The position numbers and the translations under genes are program-made. Source: a virus. From it: DNA of 28,633 nucleotides. Of the stretch, positions 19,803 to 27,928 are shown one piece after another (position 1 is the first letter of the stretch; each line of letters opens with the position of its first letter). The stretch spans positions 1-28,633 of IMG/VR virus record IMGVR_UViG_3300031950_000010. The stretch is one strand, 5' to 3'. Below the pieces are notes generated by a model. That model did no database searches, was not told where the DNA came from, and saw only the letters and a list, made by a program, of their open reading frames with translations.

Positions 19803-21746
19803 TTACGACAACGTGCCGCGCAGCCACGCTTCAGGCCGGAAAATCGCCAGCGCGACGCGTTCCTCCGCAAGCAGTGTCACCCGATTATTTGTGAAGTCGT
19901 TGGTATCGACGTTGCTGACCTGAACCGCCGACTCCTCGCGGTCGTAGAGGGCGACGGTACCGCGCGCCTGCCCGACAAGAATGTTGCCTGGCGTAATTGC
20001 GCGAGTCGGCACCACCTGGCATCCCCACAGCACCAACTCGCCCGCCTGGATGGGTCCGCCGAGGAAGTAGCCGCTCTGCGAACGCAGCAAAGTCAGTTGC
20101 CGCCAGTTCGCCGGGTGAATGACGATCACGTCGGGGCGGTAGCCCAGCGCCTCGAGTTCCGCCATGATCGCTCCGATGCGGTCGATCTTGTTTGCGTCGC
20201 TCGGAAGATAGGTCATCGCGGCATCGGAGGCAGCATGGTAGATGCCCTGGAGGTGATTGGCCGAGCCATCGCCGTTCAAAATTTCGTGGTCCTCTATGTC
20301 GGCCAAACCTTCGAGTAACTCGTTCTGGATCCGCTCTTCAAGCGCCGCCACGTCGTTCAGGAAAGGCTTCGGCACCTTCACATAGTGGGCCAGAGTAATT
20401 GCGACGACAGTTACTGCCTGATAGGAATAAGTGGCCTCGGGCTTCGCGGCATTCTCAGCTACTGGCGACGCCAGAGTACGTCCGCTCTGGCGCAGAAACT
20501 GGATCGCCGCGCTGTCCATCCGCGCAACAGGGATCACGTCGCGCAGTCGGCGCACGGTGGTCATGCGCCCGACCACGTCGCCCGTGAACTCGGTCGGAAC
20601 ATACGTCGTTCCTGCCGAGGGCCTCGTGATCGCCTTGAACTCAAAGCGCCCGACGTGCACGCGCGTTCCGCCTTGGATAGGCGCACTCGCCAGTTCGCGC
20701 ACTTTCGGGTCTTCCGCGACCAGTCGCCCGATGCTCGCCGGACGCGCCGGCTCGGGCGGCGCAACACTTCGCTTCACCTCAGCGATCGCGTCGCTGACGA
20801 ACCGCTTGACTGCGCCCATCTCATCGCGCAGCTCGTTCCGCAGTTGTTCGATCTGCTCCACTGGTACTCCCTCCCGTTCGTTCACGCGCGCATCCGTCGC
20901 AATCGCGGCGGATCGCGCTTCGATGATTTGCGCGTCGGGCATGGCAGGCAGCGTAACCACGCTTACCTCCCATACCGAGACCTTGTTCAGTTTCCGAACT
21001 GGCTTACCGTCCAGTTCGGCCCACTCCGCGTCGTCCACGGTGTAACCGATGGACAAGCCGCGAATATATCCATCACGAATCTTTCGAAGAATCTTGAGCG
21101 CAGTCTCGTCCGAAGTGTCGAGCCTCGCCTCAAGCTCTAAGCCGGCATCGCTTTCTCTGATGTGCGCCTTGCCGATTACTGACTTGGTGTCGTGTTCCCA
21201 TAGCAGTGGCACTTCCGGACGTTCGCGCACGGACTCGTTGAACGCGCCCTTCACGACGATGTCGCCGTTGAGATCGCGCTTCTCATACACGGACGCGATA
21301 CCGCGGATGACGCCCTCGACGTTTTCATCCGCAGTCGCGGCAAGGTCGAGGCGTTTCAACTCGCGGCCACCAATCGCGATCGCCGGCTCGAAGTCCTTGA
21401 GTTCGGTAGGCTCCCAGCCGGCATCCTGCATGTGAGTCGCGAGGTGCTCCCACACTCCGCGCCTGTCGCGATCCGGAATGTTCGCGCCGCCTCGCGCTCC
21501 ATTCAGCACGGCGATGCCAGCGATGCAGGCGCGAATGTTCGCAGGGCCAGGCGTGCCGTCCGCTGAGACCTCGTGGTGTGGGAATTTGTAGCTGCCTTTC
21601 AGGCGCTCATCGCCGTCCGGATCGCGCCACGCAAAGATCTGCTCGAAGTAACTCCGAGGCTCATCGGTGAGTACGCGCCGGACATTCGCCGCCGCGTCCC
21701 ACGGGGCATCGACAGTATCTGTGTGATGGGGATCAATCGGTGGCAT
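19803..21746 (-). CDS. Fused prohead protease, scaffold and major capsid protein (HK97 fold)
   Basis: This 647-aa protein joins four parts. Residues 1-120 hold an extra domain (YKFPHHEV...NIRACIAGIAVLNGARGGANIPDRDRRGVWEHLATH). Residues 120-275 are a U35-type prohead protease with His185 in LLWEHD and Ser232 in RGLSIGY. Residues 285-330 are a helical, charged delta/scaffold segment (VEQIEQLRNELRDEMGAVKRF). Residues about 345-647 are an HK97-type capsid (GTTYVPTEFTGDVVGRM; EERIQNELLEGLADIEDHEILNGDGSANHLQGI; VSNVDTNDFTNNRVTLLAEERVALAIFRPEAW). The protease must cut itself out and trim the shell during maturation. No separate protease gene exists. The start ATG at 21746 has GGAGGG upstream and overlaps the portal gene by 14 nt. 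Confidence 0.92.
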   Translation of the reverse strand: MPPIDPHHTDTVDAPWDAAANVRRVLTDEPRSYFEQIFAWRDPDGDERLKGSYKFPHHEVSADGTPGPANIRACIAGIAVLNGARGGANIPDRDRRGVWEHLATHMQDAGWEPTELKDFEPAIAIGGRELKRLDLAATADENVEGVIRGIASVYEKRDLNGDIVVKGAFNESVRERPEVPLLWEHDTKSVIGKAHIRESDAGLELEARLDTSDETALKILRKIRDGYIRGLSIGYTVDDAEWAELDGKPVRKLNKVSVWEVSVVTLPAMPDAQIIEARSAAIATDARVNEREGVPVEQIEQLRNELRDEMGAVKRFVSDAIAEVKRSVAPPEPARPASIGRLVAEDPKVRELASAPIQGGTRVHVGRFEFKAITRPSAGTTYVPTEFTGDVVGRMTTVRRLRDVIPVARMDSAAIQFLRQSGRTLASPVAENAAKPEATYSYQAVTVVAITLAHYVKVPKPFLNDVAALEERIQNELLEGLADIEDHEILNGDGSANHLQGIYHAASDAAMTYLPSDANKIDRIGAIMAELEALGYRPDVIVIHPANWRQLTLLRSQSGYFLGGPIQAGELVLWGCQVVPTRAITPGNILVGQARGTVALYDREESAVQVSNVDTNDFTNNRVTLLAEERVALAIFRPEAWLRGTLS

Positions 21747-23019
21747 AATCCCTCCACGCTATGCGCTTGAGACTCGACCCGCTGGCCTCCGCCTCCGCGC
21801 CGGCCATCGCAGTTACGGCTTGCATGTTCAGCTGAATGAAATGCTCGTCGCCACCCGGCACTGGATTGAGGTTCAGCCAGCGCCGCACCTCGTTGATCGA
21901 GTACACGCCCGCCTGGAGCAGCCGCGCCCACGCCTGCGCTTGCGCGCGGAAATTGCCGCGGAGAAACGCCTCGACTTCGTGCTCGGCAAACAGCTCGCCC
22001 GCCGCGCGTTCCTCCGGAGTCAGCAGCGTGCGCCATATGCTCTGCCGCCAGCGCCGCAGCCACGGCGCGAGTGTCTGGGACAGATAGCTGATGTTTTCTT
22101 CCTCGATGTTTGTGTGCGTCGCCCGTTCCAGTTCCGCCAGTTTGTGCGGCGGCAAGCGGAACAAGCGGCAAATCTCCAGCACTTGAAAGCGGCGCTGTTC
22201 GAGTAACTGGCTCTCCTCCAGCGAACCCGTGATGCGCTTGACGGTCGTTCCCTCTTGCAGTACCATCGGCTCGTGCGCGTGCGCGAGACCGACGTGCCAC
22301 TCGGCCACGGCCTCTTTCAGTCGCCGCAGTCCCTCCGCTGTTAGCGGCGGGGCACCGACGGGTCGCTCGAGCACGATGCCCGGCGCAGCTCCCTGGCTGA
22401 ACCAGCGCGCCGCAAATTCCTGCGCCGCGATCGTGAGTCCGAGCACTTGCCGCGCGCGCGCGACGAGATCATCGCCACGCCGGCCAGTCAGCGTGAAACC
22501 GCGCAGGTGGAGGACCTGCCATTGCTCCAGCTCCTCGCGCCCGCCCCGGTAAGATCGGTAGATGTAGACGGGCCGCTCACGCCAGCCCTCGCGCGCTTCA
22601 CGCAGCTCGACGCGGTCCGGATCGATCGGGTAGATCGCGACGACCTCGCCGTCCTCGCGATTGGGGATTCTCTCGATGCGCGCGTATCCGTTCCCCCATA
22701 GCAGCGCCGACGCCGTTACGGCCTCGATGAGATCGCCGGCAGTCATGTCAGGATTCGGAGCATCATGCAGCAGGCGGTAGAGGGGATGATCCGTCGCGCG
22801 TTCCGTCCGTCCGCCGCGCCGGCGGTACAGGTGGAGCGGCAGTGAGGCGACGTCCTCCGCGATGATTTTCACCGCCGCGTATACCGCCGCCGATTCAAGC
22901 GCGGTATCGCGCCCGAGCAGCACTCCGGCGGTCGACGCCGCTGGCCTCTGCGCCGCGCCCATGAGGACGTGAGCCGACTTGCGGAACAGCGGAGCAAGAA
23001 TCCGCCGGAACAGTGTCAT
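21733..23019 (-). CDS. Portal protein (HK97 family)
   Basis: This 428-aa protein shows SAAVYAAVKIIAEDVASLPLHLYRR, HPLYRLLHDAPNPDMTAGDLIEAVTASALLWGNGYARIER, IYPIDPDRVELR, and late segments QVLEICRLFRLPPHKLAELERATHTNIEEENISYLSQTLAPWLRR, all typical of HK97-type portals. It forms the dodecameric ring through which DNA enters and leaves and binds terminase and the connector. No Shine-Dalgarno site precedes the ATG at 23019, while a promoter ends just upstream, which points to a leaderless transcript. Confidence 0.95.
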   Translation of the reverse strand: MTLFRRILAPLFRKSAHVLMGAAQRPAASTAGVLLGRDTALESAAVYAAVKIIAEDVASLPLHLYRRRGGRTERATDHPLYRLLHDAPNPDMTAGDLIEAVTASALLWGNGYARIERIPNREDGEVVAIYPIDPDRVELREAREGWRERPVYIYRSYRGGREELEQWQVLHLRGFTLTGRRGDDLVARARQVLGLTIAAQEFAARWFSQGAAPGIVLERPVGAPPLTAEGLRRLKEAVAEWHVGLAHAHEPMVLQEGTTVKRITGSLEESQLLEQRRFQVLEICRLFRLPPHKLAELERATHTNIEEENISYLSQTLAPWLRRWRQSIWRTLLTPEERAAGELFAEHEVEAFLRGNFRAQAQAWARLLQAGVYSINEVRRWLNLNPVPGGDEHFIQLNMQAVTAMAGAEAEASGSSLKRIAWRDYATD

Positions 23020-23027
23020 CAGTTTTT

Positions 23028-23056
23028 GTTTTAGGGCGCATCACGGGGTATGTCAA
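23028..23056 (-). promoter_or_regulatory. Structural operon promoter (leaderless)
   Basis: On the minus strand a perfect TTGACA (23056-23051) is followed after 17 nt by TAAAAC (23033-23028). Transcription should begin near 23021, two bases before the portal ATG (23019). It lies in the only clear gap (23020-23121) between terminase and portal genes, a stretch that is AT-richer than its surroundings, and would boost head and tail gene expression. Confidence 0.65.
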
Positions 23057-23121
23057 CAGAGTCAGAGAGGAACTGGCAAAAACTGGGGAAAAACGAAGGA
23101 GGAGGCTGTGGAAAACTTCGG

Positions 23122-24777
23122 TCAGACGCCGGTGCCGAGGTCGTAAATGGAGACCGCCTCCGCCGACCGCTCCATGCCCAGGCCGACTGCCATAATCGCC
23201 GCCACTGCCGCGTCAATTCGCGCCGCAGAAGCGCGCCGGTCTGGTTTCACAGGTCGCACGCCGCCGTCCTCGCGCTGTTTGATTCGCAGGCAGTCGATGC
23301 ACCACGAAAGCACCGCATGGCCAGGATGCCTCAGCATCCCCGTCCGCACCAGCGACTCGAAGCCGTTCATCGCCTCGGTATAGCGCTGGTAGGTCTGCCG
23401 CCACTCGACCATGCGCACGCCCGCCGCCGACAGCTCCTGTGCCAACTGGCCGGCGAACATCGGGTCGTATGCGATTGCAGCGATCCGGTACTGATCCGCC
23501 AGTTCGCGCACGCGTCGCGCGACCATCGCATAGTCCACCACGTCGCCTGGGCAAACGGTCACCAATCCGCGCCGCGCCCACTCCCGGTAGCGCTCGCGCT
23601 CGACCGCCAGGCGCGAGCGCTCGATCGCGCCCTCGGGGAGCCAAACGTATGGCATGAGCCACCATACGCCCGCGTTATCGCGGGCCGCGAGCACAAGCGC
23701 TGTGAGGTCTACGCGCGACGACAGATCAAGACCGCCCCACCATACCCAGTCGCGCGCAACCGCGAGATCAAGCGTCCCCACGCAAGCGTCCCAGTCCTCC
23801 GCGCGGATCCAGCGCTCATCGTTCTGGACCCACTGGTTGAGGTGCAAGCGCCGGAACGCGCCCTCGAGCGCGGGCCGCATCCTCGCCGCTTCGAATTCAC
23901 GACGCAGGGCCTCGATCCGCAGAAACGCGCCGCCGGGCTTGATCTCGTGCTCATCACCGAGCGCCGGATTCACATAGCGCCAGACATCCTGGTCTGTCCA
24001 ATCTGCATCTTCAGCAGCCGCGTAGACCACCGGGTAGAACCACTCCGGACACGGCACCACGCCGCGCAGTATATCCACTGCCTCGCGATGCAACATCTCT
24101 GCCACTGGTGACTCGCCGATGATGCCTGCCGTAGTGATCGCATACGTGAGCGGCTGCCGCCGCGCCGCGCCCGCGCCGACCGTCAAAACTTCCCAGAGGC
24201 GAAAGTCTCTCTGGCAGTGCACTTCATCGAAAACGACACAAGACGCATTGTAGCCGTGTTTGCCTGCTACTTCCGCCGTGAGGGCGCGATATATGCCGCC
24301 GGTGGAGGGAACCTTGATGCGCTTGCCGGACTCTAAAACATATCTGCCGCCGCTTGTGAGTCGCTTCAGGTGCGGGGCGTTCAGCACCATCTGAGCGGCG
24401 ACGCTCCAAACAATCGAGGCCTGCTGCAGATCTGCCGCCGCACCGTAGACCTCAGGCTCAGGCTCTCCGTCTGCGAACAGCATGTACAGCGCGATCGCAG
24501 CGGCAAGCTCGCTCTTCCCGTTTTTTTTGGGGATCTCGACGTAGACCTGACGAATTACTCGCCGGCCATCGTCGTACACTCGCCCGAATATCTCGCGAAT
24601 GTCGCGCCGCTGCCACGGCGCGAGAATGAACGGCGTACCGCTCCATTCGCCCTTCGTGTGCGTGAGGAACCGCTCGATGAAGCGGCACGCGTGATCCGCC
24701 GCGGCTGGCTCGAATCTACATCCGGGCGGTATCGGGCACTCGCCCAGCTCCCAAGATGGCAATCTTACTCGCTGCAT
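23122..24777 (-). CDS. terL: Terminase large subunit
   Basis: This is a 551-aa protein from ATG 24777; the longer frame to 24885 runs inside the small subunit gene. The ATPase part has the adenine-binding FILAPWQRRDIREIFG, Walker A-like VEIPKKNGKSELAAA, Walker B CVVFDEVH and the coupling motif TYAITTAG. The nuclease half has WWGGLDLSSRVDLTALVL, with the first metal-binding Asp, and later YDPMFAGQ and DAAVAAIMAVG with further acidic residues. It packages DNA through the portal and cuts the concatemer. The family resembles the HK97/P27-associated type (Terminase_1). Confidence 0.95.
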   Translation of the reverse strand: MQRVRLPSWELGECPIPPGCRFEPAAADHACRFIERFLTHTKGEWSGTPFILAPWQRRDIREIFGRVYDDGRRVIRQVYVEIPKKNGKSELAAAIALYMLFADGEPEPEVYGAAADLQQASIVWSVAAQMVLNAPHLKRLTSGGRYVLESGKRIKVPSTGGIYRALTAEVAGKHGYNASCVVFDEVHCQRDFRLWEVLTVGAGAARRQPLTYAITTAGIIGESPVAEMLHREAVDILRGVVPCPEWFYPVVYAAAEDADWTDQDVWRYVNPALGDEHEIKPGGAFLRIEALRREFEAARMRPALEGAFRRLHLNQWVQNDERWIRAEDWDACVGTLDLAVARDWVWWGGLDLSSRVDLTALVLAARDNAGVWWLMPYVWLPEGAIERSRLAVERERYREWARRGLVTVCPGDVVDYAMVARRVRELADQYRIAAIAYDPMFAGQLAQELSAAGVRMVEWRQTYQRYTEAMNGFESLVRTGMLRHPGHAVLSWCIDCLRIKQREDGGVRPVKPDRRASAARIDAAVAAIMAVGLGMERSAEAVSIYDLGTGV

Positions 24778-25267
24778 ACCGCTTCCAGCCGCCGAGCATG
24801 GCCTCGGCGTCGTCCGCCGCCGCTGCCGCCGCGGCGTCGCCGCCGCCCAGGCCGAACTCCGAGAGCAAGCGGGATGCCAGCTCACAGAGCTTCATCTCGG
24901 CGTCGAACCATGGGGCACGCATCGGGTAGCCCGATTTCGCGCGCCAGACAACGCCGGCCAGCTCCTGGCCGCCTCGCTGGTTCGCCAGGCGGACAAATTC
25001 ACGAACTTCTTCGAGCTTCTCCAGAGCGCCGCACAGCAGCCAGAGCTTCCGCGCGTGCCCCTCGCGGAGAACGCCGGCACGGGCAAGCTGGAGCCTCAAC
25101 TCACGCCAGATGCGCTGGCCGCGGCTGCCGAGCGGCCCGGGCGGGCGGAATTTCTCGCACCCGATGACGTCCTGGCGGCCGCGGGGACGACCGGGCACCA
25201 CGTACCGGCCCAGCGCCTTTTCGCGCCGCTCCTCCTCGCTGGCCGGTTTCGGACCGCGCAAGCCCAC
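24716..25267 (-). CDS. terS: Terminase small subunit, P27 family
   Basis: This is a 183-aa protein. The first residues MGLRGPKP are the family signature of P27-type small terminases. The core GSRGQRIWRELRLQLARAGVLREGHARKLWLLCGALEKLEE contains the helix-turn-helix and oligomerisation helices, and an Ala-rich tail (about 150-158) follows. The start is GTG 25267 with a G-run upstream. It recognises the packaging site and regulates the large subunit, whose gene overlaps its end. The recognition site probably lies in the adjacent gap or HNH gene. Confidence 0.88.
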   Translation of the reverse strand: MGLRGPKPASEEERREKALGRYVVPGRPRGRQDVIGCEKFRPPGPLGSRGQRIWRELRLQLARAGVLREGHARKLWLLCGALEKLEEVREFVRLANQRGGQELAGVVWRAKSGYPMRAPWFDAEMKLCELASRLLSEFGLGGGDAAAAAAADDAEAMLGGWKRYAASKIAILGAGRVPDTARM

Positions 25268-25457
25268 GATCTGCCCCCCCTATCGGAAACTGCCGAGTTT
25301 TTGCGCGCGGCCCGCGCCGCGGGTTCCGGGCCGCCCGCTAAAATTTCGGAATCCCCCCTCCCCGATGGCCGGCCTGGCGGAACGCGCCGGGACGTCTCGC
25401 GCCGGCATTACCGGCCCGCCCGCTGGCCCAGCCATCCCGGCGCGATCGTGCGACGCC
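25268..25457. other. 190-nt gap between HNH and small terminase genes
   Basis: No convincing gene is present; the open frames here are out of register with the coding genes. The stretch is very GC-rich with several short inverted repeats, such as GCGGG...CCCGC near 25318-25342 followed by TAAAATTT, and GCCGG...CCGGC near 25402-25414. It lies between an HNH nuclease and the terminase genes, where cos or pac sites usually sit, but no specific site can be read. Confidence 0.3.
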
Positions 25458-26099
25458 CTATGCGCTCTCACCATCGCGCATCTCCTCCACACAGATACGG
25501 GCGCTTTTCCAGTTTTCGGCGCGCCGGCGCGTCGCCGCGCTATATGGGACAACAGATGTCTCCAGCCACTGCTCGCGCGCGAGGCGAGGTATCGCCGCCT
25601 CGATCATGAGGTCTGCCACCTCGTAGAGTACACGCCATGGGTACGTGGCAGGCCCCGGCACTCGAGTCGCCTGCCCGGCCATCGCGCGCACTAAAGAGCG
25701 CGCATCCAGCCGCACTCGGTGCGGTACGCGCGCCACCAGCATGTCTGCAGGTTCAACGATGGCTGGAACCTCCGTTTCGATTTTAGCGCCAGCCGGGTTT
25801 TCCGCGAAACATTTTTCGCCGGAATGATTTTTCGCGAGCATATTTTGCGCGAGAACATTTTTCGGCACAGATGATTTTTCGCGGCGCGTTTTTTCGGCAT
25901 GGCACTCGCGGCAGAGCGCCCACAGATTGGTGGCGTCCCAAAACAGCTCGCGCCGGCCTCGATGGGGCACGATGTGGTCCACCTCGACCGCTGGTACCAC
26001 GCGACCGGGATGCAGCCCGAATGGATCCGGGCACACCGGCTGGCGCGCGAGGATCAGCTCACGCACGCGCTGCCATCGCCGCCCCTTGCCGGTGCTCAT
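25458..26099 (-). CDS. HNH endonuclease beside the terminase genes
   Basis: The N-terminal part of this 213-aa protein has the HNH fold: C23, VEVDHIVPHRGRR (Asp41-His42), ATNLWALCRECHAEK (Asn58, C63, C66, His67), a zinc-stabilised nuclease motif. Residues 72-110 (SSVPKNVLAQNMLAKNHSGEKC...) are Lys/Asn-rich and encoded by T-tract repeats. The C-terminal half (MIEAAIPRLAREQWLETSVVPY) is helical and of unknown role. HNH enzymes next to terminase genes assist genome end cleavage in HK97-like phages. It starts at ATG 26099, overlapping the previous stop (ATGA). Confidence 0.85.
   Translation of the reverse strand: MSTGKGRRWQRVRELILARQPVCPDPFGLHPGRVVPAVEVDHIVPHRGRRELFWDATNLWALCRECHAEKTRREKSSVPKNVLAQNMLAKNHSGEKCFAENPAGAKIETEVPAIVEPADMLVARVPHRVRLDARSLVRAMAGQATRVPGPATYPWRVLYEVADLMIEAAIPRLAREQWLETSVVPYSAATRRRAENWKSARICVEEMRDGESA
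25798..25895. repeat. T-tract repeats at 15-17 nt spacing within the HNH gene
   Basis: On the plus strand ATTTTTCG-like units start at 25811, 25827, 25842 (ATTTTGCG), 25857, 25874 and 25889 (TTTTTTCGG), with a weaker one near 25798. Spacings are 16, 15, 15, 17 and 15 nt. Each is a short A/T tract followed by CGC or CGG in an otherwise GC-rich gene. They may be protein-binding iterons linked to DNA packaging or a relic of short-unit slippage. Confidence 0.6.
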
Positions 26100-26350
26100 T
26101 TTCCGAGCTCAGTCTCGTGCTGCTGCTGGTCGCCCGCTCCGCGGCGATCACCTCTGCTGCGGATGCGCTCGATGGCGTTCTGCAGCCAGCAGATGATTTC
26201 GCGCAGATCGCGGATGCAGTCGTCCGTGCTGGCATGGCTGCGCCGGAGACCGCAACGCCGGCAGATGCGGTCTGCGACGACATAGTCAGCCCATGATGTC
26301 GGAGGTCTCATTAGACCGCGATCGGCTTCCCTGCCTTCTGTCATAGCCAT
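26096..26350 (-). CDS. 84-aa zinc-finger-like early protein
   Basis: The segment ADRICRRCGLRRSHAS...DDCIRDLREIICWLQNAIERIRSRG holds a CRRC knuckle plus further His/Cys that could bind zinc, followed by a coiled helix. The stop overlaps the HNH start (ATGA), which supports a real gene. The exact start is unsure: ATG 26350 or the ATG two codons later; neither has a strong ribosome site. No family is recognised. Its place between the replication and packaging genes suggests a DNA-related role. Confidence 0.6.
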   Translation of the reverse strand: MAMTEGREADRGLMRPPTSWADYVVADRICRRCGLRRSHASTDDCIRDLREIICWLQNAIERIRSRGDRRGAGDQQQHETELGK

Positions 26351-26381
26351 CGCTTGAACGATCCGCTAATCCCCGGCGCGT

Positions 26382-26879
26382 TCAGCCGCGGAGGCCTGCC
26401 AGCGGCACCTTCAGCGATCCAACGATGGTCCTCTCTCCAGACGAGACGCGCTCCCGCAGCTCGAACTTCTGGGGGGCGTACCGCATCTGCCAGTGCCGGC
26501 GGCAGCAGCCTTCCATGACAGCCGGCATCGGGCACCCGCGCTCGGCGCACCGTGTCGCCGGAGTCTCGGTCGGCGTCGGATGGCAAGCCCGCTGCAGTGA
26601 TGTCATGAAATCGAGCGCGCGCTTGATGATCGGCGCGACCATCTGTGGTGTCTCTCTCGCGATGGCCAGGTAGTACATCACGGACGTGTGATGCCGAAAG
26701 CCAAGCCGACGGCCTATCTGCTTCAGGCTCATGCCGCGCTCGCGGAGTAGCGCGGCAGCCGCGATGCGAGCGATGACGGCACTCCGCTGGCGGCTTTGCG
26801 ACAGCACCACGTCGATGCCAACCTCAGCAGCGAAAGCGCAAGCGAGCACGCAGAGCTTGGATTCGAGCTCGCTTCTCAT
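26382..26879 (-). CDS. DnaA domain IV-like DNA-binding protein
   Basis: This is a 165-aa protein. Residues 27-75 read SQSRQRSAVIARIAAAALLRERGMSLKQIGRRLGFRHHTSVMYYLAIARE, which has the layout of the DnaA C-terminal domain: the helix before, IG-x-x-x-G at the turn, and the R-x-H-T-(S/T)-V signature that contacts DnaA boxes. A Cys/His knuckle (C111, C116, C125/C126, H129) follows near the C-terminus. It lacks the DnaA AAA+ part, so it probably competes with or recruits host DnaA, or binds the phage origin. It is coupled to the replication initiator gene (ATGA) immediately upstream. Confidence 0.8.
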   Translation of the reverse strand: MRSELESKLCVLACAFAAEVGIDVVLSQSRQRSAVIARIAAAALLRERGMSLKQIGRRLGFRHHTSVMYYLAIARETPQMVAPIIKRALDFMTSLQRACHPTPTETPATRCAERGCPMPAVMEGCCRRHWQMRYAPQKFELRERVSSGERTIVGSLKVPLAGLRG

Positions 26880-27889
26880 GTTGCGACGTCCTCACCGCGT
26901 TTTCGGCATGCGCACGGCACGATAGTATCACGGAACTCGTATACCGTCTCGCCGCATCGCGGACACGCGCCGGAGTCTCGCAAATCCCAGCGTGAGTCGT
27001 GAGCATGATTGCTGCGCACCCAATCGGGAAGATCGGTGATGGCCTTCAAGAACAGACCATCGCTCCGCGGTGGTGATGCTCTGGAGCGGTGCCGGATCCA
27101 GCCGAGCACGTACCGCGGATGGATGCCCATGCTGGCAGCCTGCCTGGCGAGCGCGAGCGCCGATCCTGCTCGCGGGGGACGACCAACAGCCGCTGAAATC
27201 TCCTGCTCAACAGCCAGGATCCAGTCCAGATGCCGGCCGATGCTCATGCCGTTGTTGCGATTGTCAACAAACAAAGCCGAGCCGGCAGTTTGCTGATCCG
27301 GATCCGGTGCGGTCGGTTCGGCTGGCTCCGGCTCTGGCTTTGGCTGTGGCTCGGCTACGGCTTGGCTATGGCTATGGCTACGGCTACGGCTACGGCTATG
27401 GCAGTGCGCACACTGTGCGCTCTCCGTGCGCTCGGCGTGCGCATGCTGTGCGCTCGGCGTGCGCTCGGCGTGCGCATGCCGTGTATCTTCCGTGCGCTCG
27501 GCATGCGCACGCCGGTCCGATTTTGCGAGTCTGGATGATCGAGGCGGCCGGCCGTCGGCAAACGACTGGCCCGCCCTGGCGAGCCTGGTGTGGACCGAAT
27601 CCTCGGCATGGTCTGCCCAATCGTGAACCACGAGCCGGTGCTCCTCGTGCGGGTCGAGCAGCCTACACTCGATCAGAGCCTCGATGAGCTCTCGTGACGG
27701 TCGGTCCTCTGGCCAGGCGCAGGCCTCCGCGATCTCGTCATCGGTATAGCGCCCGATGTCGCCGCGCGGGCAGTACTGCGCGGTGAAATGCCAGAGCATC
27801 TCCAGGATGCCCACGGCCCATGCCCGGTTGATCCGGAGCCTGCGCGCAAGCGCGCGAATTTTGGGGTGATCAGGGGTCCCTCGTTTCAC
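26876..27889 (-). CDS. Replication initiator (phage replisome organiser)
   Basis: This is a 337-aa protein. Residues 1-90 (HPKIRALARRLRINRAWAVGILEMLWHFTAQYCPRGDIGRYTDDEIAEACAWP...LIEALIECRLLD) form the winged-helix N-terminal domain of phage replisome organiser/O-like proteins. Residues 120-200 are a low-complexity linker with three 11-residue AHAERT repeats (128-160) and a Ser/Arg/His stretch. Residues 225-300 look like a helical helicase-loader interaction region, and a C-terminal CPRCG/CAC zinc ribbon follows (about 304-330). It starts at GTG 27889 with GAGGG upstream, just after the CRISPR-like array in the transcription direction. Confidence 0.82.
   Translation of the reverse strand: MKRGTPDHPKIRALARRLRINRAWAVGILEMLWHFTAQYCPRGDIGRYTDDEIAEACAWPEDRPSRELIEALIECRLLDPHEEHRLVVHDWADHAEDSVHTRLARAGQSFADGRPPRSSRLAKSDRRAHAERTEDTRHAHAERTPSAQHAHAERTESAQCAHCHSRSRSRSHSHSQAVAEPQPKPEPEPAEPTAPDPDQQTAGSALFVDNRNNGMSIGRHLDWILAVEQEISAAVGRPPRAGSALALARQAASMGIHPRYVLGWIRHRSRASPPRSDGLFLKAITDLPDWVRSNHAHDSRWDLRDSGACPRCGETVYEFRDTIVPCACRKRGEDVAT
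27322..27512. repeat. Iteron-like repeats inside the initiator gene, candidate origin
   Basis: A 21-nt unit beginning GTGCGCTCGGCGTGCGCAT occurs at 27426-27446 and 27459-27479 and, with two changes, at 27492-27512, exactly 33 nt apart. Next to it (about 27322-27402) lie many GGCTAC/GGCTAT-type hexamers. An AT-richer palindrome, TTGTTG...CAACAA, is at 27252-27270. In lambda the origin iterons lie in the linker-coding part of gene O; this layout is closely parallel. Confidence 0.6.
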
Positions 27890-27928
27890 GTCGCTTCCCT
27901 CGCTTTAGCTGGATGCAAATATCTCGGT

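Noticed and set aside
25280-25552. Possible small gene in the HNH-terminase gap
   Set aside because: Mostly overlaps the HNH gene out of frame, with no motif or ribosome site.
27009-27687. Plus-strand open frames with long runs such as GYGYGYGY and RRAHAVRS
   Set aside because: They are translations of the hexamer and 33-nt repeats of the initiator gene in the wrong strand.
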